NCBI GenBank assembly: GCA_039621445.1
Contig: CP154956.1
Coordinates: 6,136,170-6,200,169 of the forward strand
Reading direction: 5' to 3'
From: Euglena gracilis
Taxonomy: Eukaryota > Euglenida > Euglenophyceae > Euglenales
Length of the DNA stretch: 64,000 nt
This document shows positions 54,285 to 63,804 of the stretch, in pieces. Position 1 is the first letter of the stretch; each line of letters starts with the position of its first letter. The notes beneath the pieces are model-generated. The model had not been told where the DNA came from and did not search any database. It saw nothing but the letters and a program-made list of their open reading frames with translations. Made by a program: the position numbers and the translations under genes.

Positions 54285-54436
54285 GTTTTTCGAACGAGTA
54301 GATCAACATTGTGTCTTGTATATATTATTTTTATTTATTTGTATTTCCTTTGTATATGTATATATATATCCTTTATATATTACATCAATATTATATACAA
54401 TTTTGTTTGCATTTTATTTTTCAATGGCACATTCAG

Positions 54437-54550
54437 GAGGGGCAGATACCTCTTGGACAGCATTGCAGCCTGTGACCTGCAACCGCCGATTGAAGGTTTC
54501 ACGCCAAGGATGCCTGAAAACTGTCCAGGGAGGAAGGCTCTTTTTACCAG
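54437..54550 (+). CDS. Internal exon, unknown
   Basis: Acceptor TTCAATGGCACATTCAG and donor ACCAG/GTTGAG bound a frame reading RGRYLLDSIAACDLQPP, IEGFTPRMPENCPGRK, ALFT. Both splice sites are good. It lies 0.8 kb upstream of the first tsaE exon on the same strand and might be part of that transcript, but nothing shows it. No family is recognised. Confidence 0.5.
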
Positions 54551-54734
54551 GTTGAGAGAGCTTGGCTGCTCTTTCCCCCTTGTTTTCACTCACTTTGTGA
54601 CATATAGCATTTCTTGCAACACACATTTTGCTCCTGGTTTTCGTTTCTGATAGGTGTGTCCAGCAGGGGGAAACACAAATGCTTTTTTTTGTGTTTTTCG
54701 AATTTGGCAAAATTTGTGATTTTTTGTGGTTTTT

Positions 54735-55090
54735 TTTGTGGTTTTTTTTCCTGGCAATTTTTGGATTTTTGCTTGAAAACTTTTTTGACAATGAAGAATT
54801 CCTTGTTTGGCCCCAATTTCACCTGAGACCAAAATTTTTGTCAGTTTTTTTTTGTCATTTTTGCATTTTTTTTTGGTCAAGAGAATGCTTATTTTACGCA
54901 AAGTGGAAAAATTTCCCCGGTGGAGCCAAAAAGTTTTCTAATAAGTCCTCGCCAGTGGAAAAGTGTACATCCCAGGGGAGCTCCTGAAGGATTTTACATG
55001 TAATTTGCATTTTTTGTGTTTTTTTTTTATCGTTGATTTGTGTCGCGTTTTTGAGAGTCCATGTTGCGTTCTCCCCCCCCCCTCCTGTGT
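54735..55090 (+). repeat. Dispersed repeat family R2, copy 2
   Basis: Second copy of 19290-19570, with an extra AGTGGAAAAATTTCCCCGGTGG block near 54900. It occupies the gap just before the first tsaE exon. Confidence 0.75.
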
Positions 55091-55336
55091 CCAGCTATGA
55101 CCGCCCATGGTTGGATCAGTAATTTTTTTAAAATTGGACCTCTGGGGCCCCCGACCCCCTCTCCCAAGGGCCTTGTGGTCCTTCACCGGAGGCGGTGTTT
55201 TGGCCATTTTTTGACCCTTTTCGGCGCGAAGTTCCGAAATTTTTTTTGGCCTCAACATCGACCCCCAAAAAAGTGGGTCCCCTGTCCCCCCCCCTCTCTG
55301 GCCGTTCCTTCCATCGCCGGTGGGGACCCGGCCGAG

Positions 55337-55445
55337 GCCCGCGTCTGGCTGGCGGACCACGAGCAGACGCGGCTGCTGGGCGTGTGCCTCGCCCAGCTCG
55401 CCCAGCCTGGGGATGTCATCGCGTTGCTTGGGGACCTCGGCGCTG
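55337..55445 (+). CDS. tsaE: tsaE exon 1: t6A-synthesis ATPase, N-terminal part with Walker A start
   Basis: TsaE is the ATPase that works with the TsaB-TsaD dimer to make N6-threonylcarbamoyladenosine (t6A37) on tRNA in bacteria; a copy in a eukaryotic nuclear genome would most likely act in mitochondria or plastid (inference). The frame reads ARVWLADHEQTRLLGVC, LAQLAQPGDVIALL, GDLGAG and breaks at a phase-1 donor (G/GTATGC, 55446) inside the Walker A box. LADHEQTRLLG...PGDVIALLGDLGAG matches the family start (LxxxxxTxxLGxxLAxxLxPGDVIALxGDLGAGKT). The left edge at GCCGAG is provisional; the frame is open to about 55290. No start codon or targeting peptide was found, so at least one upstream exon is missing. 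Confidence 0.88.
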
Positions 55446-57974
55446 GTATGCACCTCCTGCCCGGCCAAATTAGGTCAAGTAAAGGTAAGGCAAGGTAAAC
55501 CCCCCCAAATTTAAGCAACCCCCTGGGGACCAATCAAAATTCCGAATTTAAGCACCCCTGGAATTGAGGTGAAAAGAATGGAAAATGCAGGAAAATATGA
55601 AAGCGAATGAAGCTTCAACAAACAAAAACAGTGATAATTCTGGGGAAAATAGTCAAATTTGTTGAGTATGTACTGTTTTTTATGGACATTATCATGTTGT
55701 TGCATGCATTTCCGCTCTGAAAACCGTCTCCTCTCTCCATTTGAACAAGAAAGAACATTTTTTCTGTTGACCGTTTAGTCCAATTTTTACCAACCCCTTG
55801 TATGGTGAAATCCAAGTTAAAGCAACACCCAAGTTTAAGCAATGATTGGCTGAAACCCGAATTTTGAGCACGGGTTGCTTAAGTTTGGGGGGGTTTACCC
55901 CTGGCTAGGGAGGTATGGAAAGCCCGTCGGTGTTGCAGGCTTTTGCTTAAGGGATTGCAGTACCCCGGGGGGGGGGGGCTGGACTGCAGCTAGTCCATAT
56001 TTTGCTAATGGGTTTTCTAGCAGACCCCCCCCCCGGGGGGGTCTGCTAGCAGGGCTAGCTAGTGGAATGACCGGCGCGAAGCGCCGAAATTTTTTTGGGA
56101 CCCCCCAAAATGGCCAAAAATGCCCGTTTTTGGCCATTTTTGGAATTTTTGGAACAAAATCAGCCAAAAACCGGTTAAAAACCTCATTTTTCCTCCGGCG
56201 CACAGCGCCGGAGGAAAATTTTTTTCCAGTCCGAGGGACCCCCCCCCCCCGGGGGGGAGGGGGGGTCTAGCTAGTCCACTTTTTCCAGTGTCTAGCCGAT
56301 TGGCTAGCCAGTCCCCGGGGTCCTTAAGCAAAAGCCTGGGGGGGTCCTGACCACCTCAGTACCGACAGGCTTCCCATAAAGCCCTGTCCCTGCCAGTGCC
56401 CGAATACCTTGGCATGGGGGAGGGGGTGGTCATGTCGATGTGCGGTCGTCAGCGGAAGAAAAACACAACGGAGATCCCCAAAGGAGGACAGCACAACCCA
56501 CCTGCGTGTGTGGGCCTTGGGGAATGGTAAAAACGCCTCCAGATTTGATAGACAAAGAAACTGGCAGTGTCGCACCCCCCCCCCCCCCAGTGGATGCAGG
56601 GGGGAGCTGACCACCACCACCTCAAAGCCCCTTCCCAAACCCTCAGGGCTTCTCTGTTGGGATTTCGTGTCTTTCGTGCCACGAAAGATCACGACAAATC
56701 ATGAATCAAGACAAAAATGGAGCTTTCCCAAGAATCCCGAAAAATCTCGAAAATCACGAAATATCACGAATGAGGTTTTTTTTTCTAGAAGGATTTCTCC
56801 TTCTGGTCGCTGAATTTTTGGACGCCTGTATTTTCTTACTCCCATCCTTTTATCATCCATTTGATTTTGTTTCGTTCGCTTAGTCACACCGTCTTGTGAT
56901 TCTTGTGACACAGATTGTGTGGACACAAAAACCACACACACACACACACCCACCCACCCACCCACCCACCCACCCACCCACCCACCCACTCACTCATTCA
57001 CTCACTCACTCTCACACGACATGCACAGCTCCGCATCACCATTATGGAACATCAGTATTGCTGTTAAATTGAACAAGGTGGAAACTTAAATTTTCGTCGT
57101 AAAAATATTCCTACAGCGATTCCTACAATCCAACATTTGTGCTGACAACCATTTGTTCTGATTGTTCGTGATTATTCGTGGTTATTTGTGAAATTTGTAA
57201 TTATTCTTTTTACCAAAGAAGTGCCCAGTTTTTCACTTTTCCTGCACACACAATATAGCAATGCATATTATTACAATTCTGTTGTATTTTTTGGGCAACT
57301 TTGAACAACTTTCATTTTTGATGTCAATTTTCACTCATCACATTTTGCAGGAATTTTTTTTAGGGGTTACCAGTTTTGGGCTTTGCAGAATGATGAAGTT
57401 ACAGAAGCTTCCATTCTGTGTTGCCGAGAACCAGATCAAAGTGAAGTCGACATATGATGGTTTATCAAGTGCCACCGCATGTTTTTTGTTTTGTTGCATT
57501 TCCCCAACTTTTTTTTGCATTTTGCTTTGATTTCACCGAAAGTTTTCGTTTTCGATGAACAAGATCTTTCCTATCTTCCTCATTTGTCATGATTTCACCC
57601 ACTGGACAGAATACCGACGAGGCTGGACTCCACACCAGAGGAAAGGCAAGCCAGTCACAGTCACTCCTCCTCCCAGACAGCAGCCCCACCCCCCAAGACC
57701 AAATGAAATTTGACCCAAGTTTTATCTCTTCAAAATTACTTTCCAAAACACGGTTCATTTTATATGGAAGCATGAAAGATTCCAAAGCCTTTCTGCTGAT
57801 TTTTTTATCCGGCAGATTCTTGAAAGGTGATATCCGGCTTAAATTTGTCTTTTTGTTTTGTTTTGGTTGAAGTATTTGCAAATTGCCTGATTCCCTTCTC
57901 CACTTGAATTTTGTCCTTCACAAGCGCTGAAGCTGACGGAGGTGCAATCTGCGCGACCCTGCACCCCTCCATAG
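55446..57974 (+). other. tsaE intron 1 (2.5 kb), with element relics
   Basis: GTATGC donor and CTCCATAG acceptor. It contains a foldback-like element at about 55935-56340 (GTCTGCTAGCAGGGCTAGCTA, two GCGC hairpins at 56071-56087 and 56197-56214), a (CACC)n/(CACT)n tract at 56935-57010, an open patch at 56365-56540 (LSLPVPEYLGMGEGVVM) of unknown origin and a weak exon at 57389-57457. Confidence 0.75.
57389..57457 (+). CDS. Weak terminal-exon candidate inside the tsaE intron
   Basis: After TTTTGGGCTTTGCAG the frame reads NDEVTEASILCCREPDQ, SEVDI and TGA. AT-rich codons. It lies inside tsaE intron 1 on the same strand, so it would be a nested gene or an alternative end. Only the acceptor and stop support it. 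Confidence 0.25.
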   Translation, partial: NDEVTEASILCCREPDQSEVDI

Positions 57975-58060
57975 GGAAGACATGTATCGCACGGGGCTTT
58001 GTTCGAGAGTTCTTCAACCAGCCCGACCTGCACGTCCCCTCTCCCACCTATCTCTTGTGT
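57975..58060 (+). CDS. tsaE: tsaE exon 2: Walker A end and SPT motif
   Basis: The exon begins GG AAG ACA, so the join with exon 1 reads GDLGAGKT across a phase-1 intron. It continues CIARGFVREFFNQPDLHVP, SPTYLLC. The family pattern is GKTTxARGxxRxLG...V-SPTFxLV. Lys and Thr of Walker A are intact. The chosen donor TGT/GTGTCG (58061) is in phase 0 and gives the usual 13-residue spacing from SPT to the HxD box in exon 3; the frame also stays open further right, so this edge is inferred from the fit. Confidence 0.9.
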
Positions 58061-58820
58061 GTGTCGTACGGGGAAGGCCAGGGAAGCCCTGATCAGGAGT
58101 TTTTTTTGTCGTGGACCCCCAGGGGGGTTAGGTGGGTGGGTCTGACCGACCCCCCCCCCCCCCCGGGGGGTCCCCATGGAGGAGGTTGGGATATACTTTT
58201 CGGCGCCGAAATTTTTTGAAAAGGTGCGATTTTTGGCCATTTTCGGGGGAAATTTAGTGGTCAACACTTTGGGTCTGTTGCTGAAAATTCCCAGGGGCGT
58301 GTTATTTTTTTGGGGGAGAAAAGCCTTCCCATGGGATGCATACAGGTCCAAAAAGCAATTTTCACACTGAACAAGAATTGTCCCAAAATGGCAAATTCCA
58401 GCACATGAAAAGAATGGCAACATGGAAAATAAAGAATACCAAAAAACTTCACCCATTGGGGGGAAGGCTTTTTACATATATTTATGGGGTATTTTTGGAT
58501 CCCCCGAAAAAAAATACGCAGAGGATTTTTGGGCGTAGGTTTATTTTTTTGGAGGGGTTTTGACCCCTGGGGATTTTCCATTTATGAATGAATGAATGAA
58601 TTCATTAATAACTTTTCTTTTCCCAGTGTATCACATTCATTTCTAATTGCCGAATGATATTTCTTATTTTCTACATTAAATTGCGATGTTCTTCGGTGCA
58701 TTATATTTTGATTTTTTCTTTCTGTGCCCCACTTTGTGGTTGCACAAATGACAAAAAAGTTGCGCCGAGGTTTGCTAACGTGGCGTTCCTGACATCGATG
58801 CCACCGATGACCTAACGCAG

Positions 58821-58880
58821 CGTGCGCGGCTTCCTGGCACTCCCGTGTACCATATGGACCCCTACCGCCTCAAGTCAAAG
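58821..58880 (+). CDS. tsaE: tsaE exon 3: HxDxYRL box
   Basis: Between CTAACGCAG and AAG/GTACTC the frame reads RARLPGTPVYHMDPYRLKSK, phase 0 on both sides. YHMDPYRL corresponds to the family's YHFDLYRL box, whose Asp helps bind Mg-ATP (family knowledge). The usual Leu after Asp is Pro here, a mild oddity. The intron before it (58061-58820) carries a poly-G element with CGGCGCCGAAAT. Confidence 0.88.
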
Positions 58881-59352
58881 GTACTCTGCTTCTATCCTGG
58901 TCCTCAGTGGCGTCAGATATCCTCGTCTGAAAGCGCAGAGTTCAATAAAGAAAGTCGATTCTGCAGTTGAGAGGTTTTTTTTGTCTTATAAAACCACACG
59001 CCCCAGGGTGTCATTTCATGTGAGGCCCACCCTTCTTTCCAGCCCTGGAACCCCCTCCCCCATCGACAAATTTTCCTGTTTCTGTCTCTGCCGCACTGCG
59101 GCTGGACAGCAACAGGTTGTTGTTTTTTGCTCTGGCTGCTGCAACAATGGGCCAGAAGAAACAGTGTTTGAAAAAAAAACTTTCAGACAATCAATAGAAA
59201 AGGCCCCAAAGGGTCTCTCCGATCTGTTCAGGCCATGTGTCTTATGTTTTATTCTTTATTATTTTGTTTATGCTTTCCTTTCTTAGTTATTGCTTTCGAG
59301 GCAATACTCGCAAGCTTAAAAAAACACTGTGTGCTTCAAATCGCCCTCTCAG

Positions 59353-59443
59353 GACCAGATGGCAAGCCTGGTGGATTTCGAGCGCGCCTTCTCTGCCGGC
59401 ATCAGTCTCATCGAATGGCCACAGAAGCTTGGGGCAGGGCCTG
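59353..59443 (+). CDS. tsaE: tsaE exon 4: IEWP box
   Basis: Acceptor TCGCCCTCTCAG; the frame reads DQMASLVDFERAFSAG, ISLIEWPQKLGAGP. This matches the TsaE segment (E-x3-LGLxEyLxxGVxLVEWPErLg) with IEWP intact. The donor CCTG/GTGCCT is phase 1 and suits exon 5. A later end is possible, because the frame stays open for 80 codons. Confidence 0.88.
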
Positions 59444-59882
59444 GTGCCTTCCGGGGACGGGGCAGCGATCACACCAGTTGCTGGAGAGGGCATTTACTTC
59501 TTGTCGATGAAATTGCCCACTTTCCTTCTCTCTGCATGTCTGTCTGCCTGTCGTCTTTTGAATTGTTATTGTGTTATTGTCTGTCTCCCTCCTGTGGGGG
59601 TTTGACATCTGTGGGCGGGGACCCCAAGGCTGCATCCTCAGCGTCGCCAAAAACGAATAGGCACCAGGGTGCGAACACAATGGTTTTTTGTGTTTGAATT
59701 GAATTTTTTTTTGGTTTTTTAACAGTTTTTTTTTACATTTCTACGGGTTTTAAATTTTTTTGTGTTTTTTTTTAAACATTTTTCTGGGGTTTCTTAAAAA
59801 TGTTTTTTTGCGTTGCTTTTTTTGAGGTCAAGATTGCTCGCCCCTCTTCATCGAGACCCAGAAAGCAGCTTCCTGTTGACAG

Positions 59883-59974
59883 TGCCGCTTCCCTCTCGGC
59901 ACACCGTGCCCTGGCTCTGGCCGGCGCTGTACAACGACGCGAGCCCCGGCCGGCTGGAGATCCACCTGGAGGGG
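59883..59974 (+). CDS. tsaE: tsaE exon 5: RLEIHLE strand
   Basis: Acceptor CTTCCTGTTGACAG; joined to exon 4 the frame reads V PLPSRHTVPWLWPAL, YNDASPGRLEIHLEG, then donor GGG/GTGGGC (phase 0). RLEIHLE is the family's penultimate strand (DRLEIxLE). The stretch before it is about 15 residues longer than usual, so either this lineage has an insertion or the true acceptor lies further right. Confidence 0.82.
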
Positions 59975-61401
59975 GTGGGCCCCCAAGTGTGGTGGGCCGA
60001 CCCCCCCCCACCCCACAAAGCCTGAGGCCAGAAGAGTTCCATTTGTGCTGCTTCTTAGACGGCTCGGAATGCAATTTTCATTTTGGCGTTTTTTTTTTTT
60101 TGCGCACCTACGCATTCTGTTTTGACCAACTGCGTTGCCATCACTCCACGGGGCGGAACACTCTCCGCTGAACCGCTGAAACCCATGGTACCAAAATGGA
60201 AACCACAACTTTTGATCCCGTTTTTTTTGGGTATTCGGACTTTTTTCGTTTTCAGATGCGGTTACCACCCCTGCCAACTGGGGAATAAACCTGTCTGCCG
60301 AAGTTCGATGTGACACGGAATGCTGTTTCGCGGGGATGAACCCCAGTCAGATGAAACCCTTCTCCCCGCTTCCAACACAAGGAACAGACCTCCCCTCCAC
60401 TCTAACTGTGTACACCACGGTGCCCCCTTCTCACAACCACCCTCGGAAGCCACACCAACCGTCCAACACCCCAGGAATGGCCGGGACAAGGAGGGGGTGA
60501 GCACCTGCACATTCACTGGCTGCACAGAAGAGGGGGGATGGCGGCAAGTCACGAGGGGGGTGATAGTGTGTGGTTAGTGCACACCTGTAGTATGTATTCC
60601 ACGAGTGGTGGGGAGGGTGTGTTTAAACCCACAACAGGTGTGTGGAGGGGGGGGGGCTTGGTGCCCTGCCCCAGGCTGCTGCTGTTTGCATTGCACACTG
60701 CATTGACAAATAGAGGCACAGCGTCTCTTCTTCTTGTTTGGGTTGACCTTTGAGGTCTAGGTCCCCGATGTGGCGGGCCGCGAGAGACCCCGAGGATGGG
60801 TATTCCGCCAAGTGGGTGCTCCTGATAGGGTAGACCCTCCCCACCCACCACCCATAGGCTTCGGGGTTTCCGGTTTCCAGTACAGTTCAAAAACTGCATT
60901 GTTTGCAGAAACCACCTCTTAGCTCTTGATCCCTTAGGATGCAGGGATTCCTGGTCCCACACGTCGAGGCTTCACTTTTGGGTCCTGACTTCGGGGAAAC
61001 TCGGCTGCATTCAAATTTGGGAATGGCTAACTCGGCCCGAACCCCGGCCCCTCGGGCGTACGCCCTGTTCAGGACTCCAACCCCCTCTGTTTTTGGCCCA
61101 AAACCCATGCATTTTGGGTCATTTTCGGGCCAAAAAAAGTCGAATAAATCGATTTTTTTTGCAAAAACCCATCCTTTTGGGCCACGAATGCAGTGCTGCA
61201 GGAGATCATCTAAAACTTGCGTCGGTCACAGGGGACTGCCGGAGTCCCCCATCACATACGAGTTCTGTCAAAAGACACTCTGCCACCCGTGCAAAGCCGT
61301 GGGTGGGGGAGGGAGGGGCGGATGTCCCCTGTCCAAAAAAACCTGGCCGGCCACCCCGCTGAAGTTTGAGAGAGGCATCTCCCGTCTCTCCCTCCCCTCA
61401 G
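59975..61401 (+). other. tsaE intron 5
   Basis: Non-coding with poly-G tracts. A fine acceptor at about 60255 (GACTTTTTTCGTTTTCAG) starts a long ATG-less open stretch, but in the phase required by exon 5 it stops after ten codons, so it is not used in this model except perhaps as an alternative end. Confidence 0.6.
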
Positions 61402-61470
61402 GGGCAGGGCAGACACGCCACGGTGCGCGCCGTGGGCAGCCCCCGGTGGCAGGCCGCCCTGCCCAGGCCC
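61402..61470 (+). CDS. tsaE: tsaE exon 6: C-terminal strand, running on without stop
   Basis: Excellent acceptor (CCGTCTCTCCCTCCCCTCAG), phase 0. The frame reads GQGRHATVRAVGSPRWQ, AALPRP. This is the TsaE C-terminal pattern (GRxATLxAxGxRW). The six exons give about 165 residues, close to the family's usual 150-160. No stop follows: the frame stays open for about 130 more codons, so the transcript must be spliced onward. A GTTTGT donor at 61471 is in phase 0 and fits the tsaD exon at 63112. Confidence 0.82.
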
Positions 61471-62710
61471 GTTTGTCCCAGGGAGGGGGGGGGGGCGGAA
61501 CGGTCCGCATTTGGCACGAAGCCGGTCAGGGTTGGGGGGGGTCAGCTAGGATTGGGGACATTCCTAATTGGAATTGGACGTCTAACAGGTGTGTCGGGTG
61601 GGGGTTATGTTTGGTATAGGGTTGGGTGTAGGATCAGGGTTAGGGTTTGGGATAGGGTTAGGGTTGGGAATGGGAGGGGGTGGTATGATAGAGGGGCGCA
61701 GGGGTCCCGGGTTGGTGCCATGTCTCGAATAGTTTTCCCCACCCTCCCGGACCGCCAATTCGGCATGTTCCCTCTCTGGAAAAAATGCGCCTGGCTTGGA
61801 CCGCATGGCTGGAATGCAGCCGCGCGTTTTCTTTTGGCTGTCGCAATAGTGCGGTGAGCTTTTGAGTGATATTTTGTCCAGAAAGGTCGAGGCTGCATTG
61901 CATTGCATTCAAACAAACACACGCTTGATTTTTTTTTCGTGCTGTGGCACATCCCACATGTACCCTGTTATTTAGACCCCCTCCACACTCTACTTCACTG
62001 AGGGAGATGCTGATGATGAAAGGACACACCATCATTATCACCATTGGTGGGGTTAGTTTTCGTCGGAATGTGCGTCTGATTTAATGGGCACATATCATTG
62101 CCTTGGTCACTCTGAAATATCGGAATGTCGGAACTCTCTGGCCTTTTGCTCAAACCCGGCCCCCACCCAGCGTGGTGTGGGGTGACTGGCATTTTGACAC
62201 CCGAGGTTTGCCCACAGAAGCTATATACCTTTCATTTCACATTTTCTCTTTCCACACATGTCTCTATGTATGCATCCACACGTGTCTCTATGCATGAATC
62301 TTTTATATGTGTGATGCATTGCTGTGTTTATGGGTCAATGAATCCCAGATGCATAACCCCCCCCCCCAAATAACGGGGCGGGGTGCCCCTCGGGGTGGAC
62401 CCCCTTGGGGATAACGGGTAAATCCCTGCCATACACACAAATATGCATGCATGTTTGTATACATATGTACATGTATGTACTTGCGGCAGGCAATAATTGT
62501 GGAATATTTTCGTCCTCACTAACCTCTTGGACCAAAAAAACTGAGGGTGCCCCGTTATTGGAACCATCTTTTTCGGCTTTCCCCCCGCCCCGTTATTCAG
62601 GCACTGCCCACTCAAAGGGCACTGCCCCGTTATTTGGGGGGGTTTACATACACATATCTGTGTATCTGTGTGTTTTATTATTATAATTATATATTTGGCC
62701 TTTGGGTGCC
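61471..62710 (+). other. Spacer or intron between tsaE and tsaD parts
   Basis: Contains an interstitial GGGTTAGGGTTTGGG-like tract (61615-61670) and the element at 62357-62646. No stop-bearing TsaE exon and no promoter-like feature could be identified here. Confidence 0.5.
62357..62646. mobile_element. AAATAACGGGGC-type MITE, 290 bp
   Basis: The left end AACCCCCCC...AAATAACGGGGC faces GCCCCGTTATTTGGGGGGGTT at the right. CCCCGTTATT also recurs internally at 62548 and 62588, and ATACATATGTACATG-type words fill the middle. No clear target duplication. A related relic (AAATAACCTGG) lies at 51660-51950. Confidence 0.78.
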
Positions 62711-63072
62711 AGGGCAGGGCAAATAGTCGATTTTGTGAGCGAATTTTTGGTTCAACGGAAAAAAGTCAATGTTTTTGTGGAAAGTATCAGAAAATGTTTC
62801 AGAAAACGTACACTAATAGTTTTGTTCTTATCTGTGCAAATTGTTTTGTAGAAGTAAATAACTGTAACATTAAACGTTGTAGAATTGGATAATGTGTTTT
62901 TTATAGTACCTTCTAAAAAGAGATCTTAACTGTTTATTTATAATTTTAATTTTGAATTTAAAATTTTCACATTATTGCAAGGAATTTCAAGTTAATATCA
63001 TTCACAGTGATTTATTATTTCCGTTAATTCATGCATGGTATTTCATTTAATAAGGGCAGGGCAAATAGTCGA
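62711..63072. mobile_element. AT-rich insertion flanked by a 20-bp direct repeat
   Basis: AGGGCAGGGCAAATAGTCGA occurs at 62711-62730 and again, exactly, at 63053-63072. The 322 bp between are strongly AT-rich, unlike their surroundings. A long direct duplication fits insertion by target-primed or end-joining mechanisms; the AT content would suit organellar DNA or an AT-rich retro-insert. It ends 24 bp before a possible ATG of tsaD. Confidence 0.75.
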
Positions 63073-63111
63073 GAGAAATGGCGCGCTGGGGGCTCCATGC
63101 CATCGCCTCAG

Positions 63112-63234
63112 CAGCCGGTGGACGAGGCGGAGTTGACTGTCGCCGTGGCCGTTGCTGGAGCCCGCCCCTTCCCTGCCCCCCTCACGGGCGACCCTGCGAC
63201 GTGGAAGGTGTTGGGCATCGAGACGAGCTGTGAC
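63112..63234 (+). CDS. tsaD: tsaD exon: linker plus N-terminal GIETSCD motif
   Basis: TsaD (Kae1/Qri7/OSGEPL1 family, ASKHA fold) transfers threonylcarbamoyl to A37 of tRNA. After acceptor ATCGCCTCAG the frame reads QPVDEAELTVAVAVAG, ARPFPAPLTGDPATWK and VLGIETSCD, the first strand and ATP-loop of the family (xxLGIETSCDDTxxAVV). An in-frame ATG at 63097-63099 would give a separate start 35 residues before VLGIE. Entry at 63112 by splicing is in phase with tsaE exon 6 and would make a fusion. The leader is Ala/Val-rich and lacks the Arg content of a typical mitochondrial presequence. Confidence 0.88.
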
Positions 63235-63693
63235 GAGCAGGCAGGGCTCTGGGAATCCTGTCAGGCGTCTGAAGACCTTGCTTGGCGATCCTTTGCTGCG
63301 TGTCATCTGCTTTTTTTTTATAGTACATGCATGTGTGATGGCGTGTAATTATTTGACAAAAGCCAAACATTGGGGCCTAATTTGGACCTGGAATCATAAA
63401 TTCCTCTGATAACACGGAAGTTACCTGCCAGCAAGCGTTAAGTTTGATACCTCTTGCAGCAAGGGGTTTGGGCTATGGGCAGGCACCCCATTCCCATAGC
63501 ACAAGGCACCCCCCCCCCCTGGTGTTGGTCAACATTCAGCCGGAACCGCACTTCCCCAAGCCCAGCCGGGCAGACCTGGCCATGCCCGGCCGGGTATAAC
63601 TGGCGATACCCGGCCATACCCGGCCAGGTATCCCCAGCAGGCCATGCCCGGCCGGGTATAAGGGCTATCCCCGGGGGGCCCCGGCCTGGCGCG

Positions 63694-63804
63694 GATACGG
63701 CGGCGGCGGTGGTGGCTGGCGCGGGGGCGGTCCTGAGCAACGTCATCGCGTCGCAGGGGCACGTCCACCTCCCGTTCCGCGGCGTCAAGCCGGACGCGGC
63801 ACAG
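63694..63804 (+). CDS. tsaD: tsaD exon: DTAAAVV through HLPFRGVKPDAAQ
   Basis: The frame reads DTAAAVVAGAGAVLSNVI, ASQGHVHLPFRGVKPDAAQ, then donor CAG/GTGCCC (63805). This continues the family directly after GIETSCD (human-type GIETSCDDTAAAVV...H-x4-GGVxPxxAxxxH). GC-rich third positions. The left edge is unusual: no AG precedes GAT within 30 bp, and the nearest upstream AG would insert about ten foreign residues into the nucleotide-binding loop. The rest of TsaD (metal-binding HxxxH box onward) lies beyond the window. Confidence 0.88.

Noticed and set aside
60256-60500. ATG-less open stretch after an excellent acceptor, with TPANWG recalling peroxiredoxins
   Set aside because: In the phase needed by tsaE it stops after ten codons; the TPANW match alone is too short and the rest does not fit the family.
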